A stretch of 64,000 bases of DNA from Talpa occidentalis (lineage: Eukaryota > Chordata > Mammalia > Eulipotyphla > Talpidae): the NCBI RefSeq assembly GCF_014898055.3, contig NW_023601543.1:60215782-60279781 (forward strand), written 5' to 3'. This document shows positions 56,900 to 64,000 of this stretch, one piece after another; within the stretch, counting starts at the first letter, position 1; every line of letters begins with the position of its first letter. Position numbers and translations under genes: made by a program. Below the pieces are notes generated by a model, which worked only from the letters and a program-made list of their open reading frames with translations, had not been told where the DNA came from and did not search any database.

Positions 56900-57655
56900 T
56901 TAAAATTTATTTATTTATATATATTGCACATAATTGTTCATTTCTGTACAATATTTGCTTTCTCCTCTCAGGTGTAGTCCCGGTAAAATTCCCATTAGCA
57001 GTTCACCCGCGCATCATTGCCATAGTCCCCTGTGCTCGTCCCTCCCCTGTTTTGATCTCTCTCCCTCCCCCTCCCCTGCAGAATGACTCTGATTTATAGT
57101 TCCCTGTTAATTTTGGTTTATTGTTTTTCTCCTGACCCCTTATTTTGTTCCCCTATATTCCTCCTATAAGTGAAACCATCCGATATTTTTCTTTTTCCTT
57201 ATGTCTTATTTCACTGAGCTTAATCCCTTCCAGCTCCTTACACCTTACACCAGTGAGAATGACTCATATTAAAAAAAAAAAAAAACAGCAACAACAAATT
57301 TTGGTGAGGATGTGGTGAAAAAGGAACTCTCCTACATTCCTGGTGGGAGTGTAAACTGGTACAACCACTATGGAAAGCTGTCTGGAGGTTCCTCAGTCTA
57401 CTAAAAATGGAGCTACCATATGACCTAGCAATTCCACTTCTAGGAATCTACCCAAAGGACACAAATACATTAATTCAAAAGGATACCTGCACCTCTATGT
57501 TTATTGCAGCACTATTTACAATAGGTAAGACATGGAAACTACCAAATGCCCAAAAATAGATGACTGGATCTAGAAGATGTGGTACATATACACACAATGG
57601 AATACTATTCAGCAATCAAAAAAATATACTCATGCCATTCGCAGGAACATGGGTG
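56900..57655. mobile_element. Young L1 with 5' inversion (twin priming)
   Basis: 56900-57240 is the minus strand of an L1 3' UTR and ORF2 end. 57241-57655 is plus-strand ORF2 wording (CACCAGTGAGAATGACTC, GGAACTCTCCTACATTCC, CTAGCAATTCCACTTCTAGG). The 20-bp target duplication has one mismatch: GAGTAAACAGTAATAGTTTT at 56880-56899 and GAGTAAACAGCAATAGTTTT at 57656-57675. Confidence 0.95.
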
Positions 57656-57689
57656 GAGTAAACAGCAATAGTTTTCTTTGGATATGTTG

Positions 57690-58215
57690 ATTTTGTGATC
57701 CTTCCAAAGGGGGTTCGGTTGCTTGGAAGTCAAGGTATTCAAGACCACTAGGTTTCAGCAAGCAGATTTATTTAATACTTGAGTCTAGTAAGGTGAGCAC
57801 TGGGGATAGTTCTTAAAAGTAGTGCCACCTGGAAGAAGCCTTCCTTTTTAAGCCTACAGTGAGGCTGGAGGTGTGGGGAAGGGTGGTCTTCAGTGTCATC
57901 AGGGCATGAACAGGAGGAACTGGGTGGTGCCTATACACTGGCTCCATGGTTCCTGGGTCATACATGGCAGGTATGGCAGCCAGACTCCTACTCTAGGCAG
58001 GGAGGTTGGAGTGATATGGAAGGTTTGGATCACAGGGAGTTGTCTTGGAACTGGAGCTGGCTCCCTCTCTCTCTCTCTCTTTTCTTTTTCTTTTTTGCAA
58101 GTTCTTATAGCACAAAGAACGTAAAGAATATTTGCAGAGAAAATCTTTGACTTTTGACCTGCCTGACCCCTGGTTACAGTTTCTTCACCGAAGTCTATGC
58201 AGTGTCCCTTTCTCA
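57690..58215 (-). mobile_element. LTR-like block, unclassified
   Basis: Has TTTCAGCAAGCAGATTTATTTAATAC (reversed AATAAA) near 57755, a GC-richer middle, a (CT)n stretch at 58063-58082, and CCTGCCTGACCCCTGG near 58159. The layout suits a minus-strand LTR, but I cannot fix ends or family. Confidence 0.4.
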
Positions 58216-59045
58216 CAAGGTATTAACTCGAGTTCAAGGAGGAGCTTAGGAAAGGAAACTTCAGATGTTTTTCTTATTTTAAAATTTCTTACCTAATTTC
58301 TCCCCTCTCCCCTTCTTTTGTTCCTTATCTAAGTAGGCCTAAACGACTCTCATAGCTTTTACTATAGAGGGTACTTGTAAGGTCTGATATATAGATTAAA
58401 CGAGTAATTTTCTCCCCTATTTAAAACCAAAAAGGACTTTTGGCCTGTTTTTCTTGAGAAACAAATAGGTAATTAAACTTAGATTGCCTTTCTTTCCTTT
58501 TCATACATTTTAAAAATTTGTAAGGCAGGATAATACATTTTTGCTAAATAACTTTTAAATCAAGATGGGGTTTACATTTTCAAGAAGTAGACTCAGTTGA
58601 TTTAATTTAAATAAAGATTATAAATCATTTTAATTAATATTCTTTAAAACATGAGAATATATCGACAGTGTTAAATAAGGAGAGCTGCTAAAACCATATG
58701 CAAAAGCAAGATGAATAAAAATATAGCCTAGACACAATTTTACGTGTAACTTAAAAGTTAAGTTTTTTAACTGACATGATCAGCTACAAGATTATAATGT
58801 ATACAATTTACCTGTTCATTGTAAAACCCATGCTTCTGTTTTGCCACATAAACACTCAATTCTGGGTCAAATCTGAGATAAACATACATTTCATTTAACT
58901 GAAGTGAAAAGGTGGTTAATCTTCCTCTCCATACCTTTTAAGCAAGAAAAGTCTTTCTTAGACATATGAGAAGTTGAAAGCTTCAGTAAAATGGTCATTG
59001 CTGTCCTATGAATGGCAGGATAACTGACTTTCACATAAGTTTAGA
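58216..59045. other. Intronic, nothing recognised
   Basis: AT-rich and without coding signal. It may continue an ERV internal region from the block on its left. Confidence 0.3.
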
Positions 59046-59049
59046 ACTG

Positions 59050-59480
59050 GCCATGGGGGTATGTTTAATTTTGTAAGAATTTGCCAAACTACTCTGAAGT
59101 GCCTATGCCCTTTGGCATTTCCACCGGCAGTGAATGAGAGTTCCTGTTACTCTGGATGGTTGAGAGCAGTTGGCATTGTTTTGGATTTTAGCCTTTGTAG
59201 TAGGCATGTGGATGTATCTCATCCTATTATTATTTTATTTCCCTATTGGTTAATGATGCTGATCATCTTTTTATGTACCTATTTGCCATTTGTATAATTG
59301 CTTTGGTGAAATGTTTGTATCTATTATCCATCTTCAACTGAGTTGTTTCTTTGCTGCTGAGTTTTCAGAGTATTTTATATATTCTGACTATAAATCCATT
59401 GTTGGGTATGTGGTTTATAACCATTTTTCTCCCAGTCTGTGGCTTGAATTTTTATTCTTTTAAAACAAGGCTAGAAAATA
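59050..59480 (-). mobile_element. Old L1 fragment
   Basis: Minus-strand ORF2 C-terminal wording: TTTGCCAAACTACTCTGAAG, CCACCGGCAGTGAATGAG, GTAGGCATGTGGATGTATC, CTGACTATAAATCCATTG. Confidence 0.75.
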
Positions 59481-59494
59481 TGTATGCACTTTTT

Positions 59495-60312
59495 TCTCTT
59501 ATTGAGGTAGCATTTGTTTACAACACTATGTATGTTTTAGGGGTGCAGATTCACACCACTTCAAATGTGTGTTACCACACACAGTCCACCGCCAAAGCAC
59601 CAATAATCCTCTACCATAGTCCACTGGGCCCCTCTCCCCTTTGCACACACCCCTCCCGTCTTGTAATCTCAGTTCTGCAGTCAGATTTCAAGGGTTGGTT
59701 TTGTTTGTTCGTTTGCTTTGTTTATTTATGTTCCACACATCAGTAAAATCATCCCCTATTTGCCTTTCTCCTTCTGACTTATTTCGCTTTGCATAATCTC
59801 CTCCAGTTCCATCTGTGTTTTCACAAAAGGCAAGATTTTGTAAATTTTTATTGTAGGTAGTATTCCATAGTGTGTATATATACCACATCTTTCTGATCTA
59901 CTCATCTCTGGGCACTTAGGTTGTTTCCATATCTTGGCTATTGTAAAATGTGCTGCAGTGAACATACAAGTGTGTATATCTTTTTGAATTAGTATTTTTG
60001 TATTCCTCAAATGGGTATCTAGGAGTGGAATTGCTGGCTCATATGGTAGATCTATTTTTAATATTTTGAGGAACCTCCATACTGTTTTCCATAGGGGCTG
60101 GACCAGCCTACATTCCCGCCAACAGTGTACGAGGGTTCCTTTCTCTCCACACACTCGCCAGCACTCATTTCTGGTCTTTTTGATATGGGGCACTCTCATG
60201 CATGTCAGGTGGTATCTCATTGTGCTGTTGATGTGCATTTCCCTGATGATAAGTGATGGTGAGCTTTTTTTTTTTCATGTGCTTGTTGGCCATCTGTATG
60301 TCTTTTTCTTTT
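59495..60312 (-). mobile_element. L1 3' fragment
   Basis: Minus-strand L1 3' UTR plus ORF2 end: TTGAGGTAGCATTTGTTTAC, CTACCATAGTCCACTGGG, CAGTGAACATACAAGTGTG. A minus frame of 160 codons (59756-60238) still reads ORF2 motifs such as [20 protein letters not shown] and [10 protein letters not shown]. Confidence 0.85.
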
Positions 60313-60550
60313 AAATAACTTTATTGGGATTTCATTATTATGCCATACAATTCACTCATATAAGTTATACAGTTCACTGGTTTTTGGTATTTTCACAAGG
60401 GTGTGCCACCAGCACCACTGTTTAGTTTTAGAACATTTTCATTACCCCTGAAAGAAACCCCATACCCCTTAGTCATAATCCCAACCCCTCCCTAGCCCCC
60501 ACTTTCCCCAGCCAGTCCCTGGAAACCACTAATCTACTCTCAGTTGGTGG
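60313..60550 (-). mobile_element. L1M 3' UTR fragment
   Basis: AATAACTTTATTGGGATTTC, TTATACAGTTCACTGG, CACCAGCACCACTG, and CATTACCCCTGAAAGAAACCCC. An old L1 tail abutting the younger one. Confidence 0.7.
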
Positions 60551-60744
60551 TAGTTTTGTCACAAACATCTTTGCCATATAATTAACTGGTTGTAAAGCTA
60601 ATTTGCCTTAAAAGAGAAGAGATTGATAAAGAAAAGAGGGATAGTTAAAAGGATACATGGAGCATGAAAAATTACTAAAATTTAAAAAATAAAAATTAAA
60701 AAATATTTGAACACATTAAAAAATGTGTATAGATTCATGGCAGT
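60551..60744. other. A-rich, unassigned
   Basis: Short AT-rich spacer; nothing recognised. Confidence 0.3.
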
Positions 60745-61744
60745 ACGGTGCAAAGCATTCTTTCTTATTCCTCTCAAATTTTATTGATTTGCTGCTCCTT
60801 TACATAACTATATAATTTTGGGGGTACAACTTCACACCTCCATATATGCACATGCCTGACTCACCCTCCACCAGCAGATTGGTGCTGATGTCCTATCCCT
60901 TCCCCTCCCCTATCCTCTCCTTCCTCCTCCTCCTCCTCTCTAGAAACTAGTATATTTTTCAGACTCTAAGAATTATTCTTGTTTTACCAGTTTGTTTTCT
61001 TTGGTTATTTATATTCTGCAAATGAGTGAAGCCATCTGGTAACTGTCTTTCAGTTTCTGACTTATTTTACTTCACATAATCACCTCAAGATCTAACCATT
61101 TTGTTTCAAAAGACACTTTTCATCTTTTTTTAATAACTAAGTGGTATTCCATCGAATATATATGCCATGGTTTCATTAAACAGCTTACCTATTGGTGGGC
61201 ATTTAGGTTGGTTTCATCACTGAGTTCAGAACATGGGGGTATGTAAGTCTTTTCATGTTAGTGTTTTCATATTCTTTAGATAAAAACCTAGAAGTGATAT
61301 TGCTGGATTATATGGTATTTCAATTTTCAGTTTTTAAAGTTTTTTTTTCCTCCACATTTCACCAAGACTCTTTTCTCCATTCTTTTTGATGTAGGTCATT
61401 CTCACAGGGGTGAAGTGGTATCTCATTGTGGTTTTGATTATCATTTCTCTTATAATAAGTGATGTCAAACATTTTTTTCACGTGCCTGTAGTCCGTCTGT
61501 ATGTCCTCTTTTTGAAAGGGTTTATTTAAGTCTTTTCCCCATGTCCCCATTTTAGGTTGGGTTGTTTGGTTTTTCTTGTTGTTGAGTTGTGTGAATCCTT
61601 TATCTAGTTTGGAAATTAGTCATTAGTCAGACATGTGATGTATAGATATCATCTCCCAGACCACAGGTTGCCCTTTTGTTTTTGTGATTGTTTCTTTCAT
61701 GGTACAAAAACTTTTTACTTTGATGTAGTCCCATTTATTTATTT

Positions 61745-62010
61745 CATTTTTAAATATTTATTTATAGAAGCACTGGGTACAGTCAGAGGTGCGGGGGGGG
61801 GGGAGGGTGAGAGAATTCACCAGAGACAGAGCGGGGAGCAGAGCAGGCAGAAGGACCGAAGTACACTGCTGAGGGGAGAAGCGGGCTGCAGGAGAGGTCT
61901 GCGCGCCATGTGAGACCCTCGCCCGGCAGCCGGGGATCAAACCGGCGCTGCAGAGGCTGCGGGCAGCTTCGCAAGCCAGCGCTCAACCGCTGCGCCACCG
62001 GGGAGGCCCC
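61745..62010 (-). mobile_element. tRNA-derived SINE in L1
   Basis: Minus-strand copy ending CGCCACCGGGGAGGCC, with a G10 run near 61794. The target duplication is CCCATTTATTTATTT (near 61730 and 62014). Confidence 0.93.
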
Positions 62011-63393
62011 AGCCCCATTTATTTATTTTTGCTTTTGTTTCCTTTGCCAATGGAGTTGAGCCCCCAAATACAACTCTGAGGCTGATGTCCATCAGTGTAC
62101 CTCCTATGCTTTCTTTTATGTATTTTATGTTTTCAGGCTTATAGCCAAGTCTTGAATCCATTTTGAATTAATCTTTTGTGTATTGGATTAAATCATGATC
62201 TAGTTTCATTTCCTTGCAGGTGACTGCCCAAGTTTGCCAGCACCATTTGTTACAGCGGCTTTGCTTGCTCCATTGTATGCTCATGGCTCCTTTGTCAAAG
62301 ATTAACTGTCTGTTTTTGTGTAGCTGTATTTCTGAGCTCTCTATTATAATCCATTCATGTGTGTTTCTGCCTTTTTTTTTTTTTTCCTCTCTTTACCACC
62401 ATACCATTTTGGCTATTATATAGTTTGAAGTCAGGGGGTGTTTTACCACAATTTTTCTTCTTTCCTCTCAGGATTGCTTTGGCTTTCCAGGGTCATTTTT
62501 GTGTTGCCATACAAATTTTAGAATTGTTAGTTCTGTTTCCTTGAAGAATGTCATTGGGGTTTTGATAGGTATTGCGTTGAATCTGTGAATTGCTTTAGGT
62601 AATATGGCCATGTTAACAATGTGTGTTTTTGCAATCCGTGAACAAATGATGTCTTTCCCCTTCTTTGTCTTATTTCCTTTGATAGTGTTTTACAGGTTTC
62701 AATGTACAGGTTCTTCACTGCTTTGTTAAGTTTACTCCCAGGTACTTCATTCTTTTTAGTGTGAATATAAATGGGGTTCCTTTCTTAATTTCTCTTTCCT
62801 CTCATCCATTGTTTGCATATCGAAACACAACAGATATTTATGTATTGATTTTGTATTCTGCCACTTCACTGTATTTATTTACACCTGGTAGTTGTTTGAT
62901 AGTGTTTTGGATTTTCTTATCCGAGTTTGGCTCCTTTGATGCTGTTTTCTTGCCTAATTTCTCTCTAGGACTTCCAGTACTATATTGAACAATGGGCTTA
63001 GGGTGAACAACCTTATCTTTTTCCTGACCTGAGGGACAATGTAATCAGTTTTTTACCATCAAATATGATGTTAGCTTGGGTTTGTCATATATGGCCTTTA
63101 TTATATTGAGCTATGTTCCTTTTATTCCTAATTTATTGTTTTTATCATTAATGGGTGTTGAATATTGTCAACCGCTTTTGCAGAATCTATTGAAATGTTC
63201 ATGTGATTTTTATCTTTTTATTGATGTGGTGAATGATATTTCATTGATTTGTATATGTTTAATCAACCTTGCATCCCAGAATGAATCCCACTTGGTCGTG
63301 GTGGATGCTTCTCTTATTTATTGCTGGATTGAATTTGCCAAGACTTTGTTGAAGATTTTTGCATCTATTTTTATTAGAGCTTTCGGTCTGTAG

Positions 63394-63396
63394 GTT

Positions 63397-63431
<35 letters not shown>

Positions 63432-63438
63432 GTGTACA
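63394..63438 (+). repeat. (GT)n microsatellite
   Basis: About 17 GT units, then TATGTATGTGTG, inside the L1. Confidence 0.95.
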
Positions 63439-63978
63439 CTACTGTGCGTTTTGGAAATCAAGACAATGTTAGCCTTAGGATCAAGAAATATATTTGGGAG
63501 CTTTCCTTCCTCTTCAATTTTTTGGAACAATTTAATAAGAATAGGTAGTATATCTTTGTAAGTTTTGTAGAATTCAGTGATAAGACCATCTGGTCCTAGG
63601 CTTTTTTTTTGGGGGGGGGGCGGGGCTTTTTATTACTGTTTCAATTTCCTTGCTTGTAATTGAGCTCTTCAGATTTTGTTTCCTCCTGATTGAATTTTGA
63701 AAGGTTGTATGAGTTTAAGAATTTGCCATTTCTTCTATATTATCCAGTTTGTTGCATAGATATGTTTATAATAGTCTCTTGTGATCCTATGTGCTTCTGA
63801 GTTATCTGTTGTAACTTCTCCTTTCTCATTTGATTTTATTTATTAGAGTTTTCTCTCTTTAATGAACCTAGCTAAATAAAAGTTTGTTGATTTGGTTTAT
63901 ATTTAAAAAAAAAACAGCTCTTGGTTTCACTTATCCTTTTGATTTTCTTTTTGATTTCTAATTTATTTCCACTCTAAT

Positions 63979-64000
63979 TTTTTTTTAATAGAGGCATGTT
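63979..64000 (-). mobile_element. Probable SINE tail at the window edge
   Basis: The L1 wording stops and a T-run followed by AATAGAGGCATGTT begins. The same T-run/ATAGAGGCATGTTT block opens the nested SINE at 24345-24365, so a minus-strand SINE likely continues past the edge. Confidence 0.45.

Larger units (their letters stand above)
51465..64000 (+). other. EFHC2: EFHC2 intron 1 (5' part)
   Basis: From the GTGAGT donor to the window end, no peptide resembling EFHC2 exon 2 was seen on the plus strand. The stretch is filled by MIR, L1, LTR and SINE sequence. That leaves at least 12.5 kb of first intron. Confidence 0.75.
60745..64000 (-). mobile_element. Long L1 (3' UTR into reverse transcriptase), runs off the window
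   Basis: About 3 kb of L1 on the minus strand, excluding one SINE. The order is 3' UTR (60750-60960), C-terminal ORF2 (61000-62100), and the reverse transcriptase half (62150-63970). The last part holds TTCCTTGAAGAATGTCATTGG, TTTACTCCCAGGTACTTCATTC, CATCTGGTCCTAGG and AGCTCTTGGTTTCAC. Stops are frequent; not active. Confidence 0.9.

Overview
The window is mammalian nuclear DNA: AT-rich and gene-poor, with no bacterial-type coding and one recognisable protein-coding exon. Most of it is layered transposable elements: L1 fragments of several ages, ancient L2, MIR and MaLR copies, ERV-type LTRs, one MER2/Tigger-type DNA transposon remnant, and about seventeen copies of a tRNA-derived SINE. That SINE has a clear A box and B box and an AAATAAATC-rich tail. 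I do not recognise it as any primate, rodent, carnivore, ruminant, pig, horse or afrotherian SINE. A laurasiatherian lineage such as a mole-like eulipotyphlan or a bat is my weak guess.

The gene anchor is at 51423-51464: a 14-codon first coding exon (MTLPLLPGNSFNRN) followed by a GTGAGT donor, behind a GC-rich CpG promoter. I recognise it as exon 1 of EFHC2, an EF-hand/DM10 protein of the ciliary axoneme that is X-linked in placental mammals. Positions 1 to about 51200 are therefore the 5' intergenic flank, and 51465-64000 is the start of intron 1. Heavy L1 content agrees with an X-chromosome location.

Layout. 1-13 kb: an edge L1, MLT1-type LTRs, six SINEs, L2 and MIR. 13-24 kb: L1 and L2 interrupted by LTRs. 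24-31 kb: a deep nest in which an L1 carries SINEs, a Tigger-type remnant and a longer LTR, together with a cluster of six LTRs in about 5.1 kb. Five of the six are one family (430-458 bp), each a separate insertion with its own 5-bp target duplication (four exact, one 4/5). 31-46 kb: mostly L1, including a young copy at 40957-41841 with a perfect 16-bp target duplication. 46-50 kb: old L1 with SINEs, one of which carries an inverted copy of flanking DNA, plus a U2 snRNA fragment. 51 kb: EFHC2 promoter and exon 1. 52-64 kb: intronic L1 and LTR material.

I found no undescribed multi-gene system. The unusual items are the independent-insertion LTR cluster, the inverted templated insertion in a SINE, and the EFHC2 promoter with an RFX-like X-box. 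All repeat names come from memory and visual comparison. Boundaries are firmest where I give target-site duplications (TSDs).
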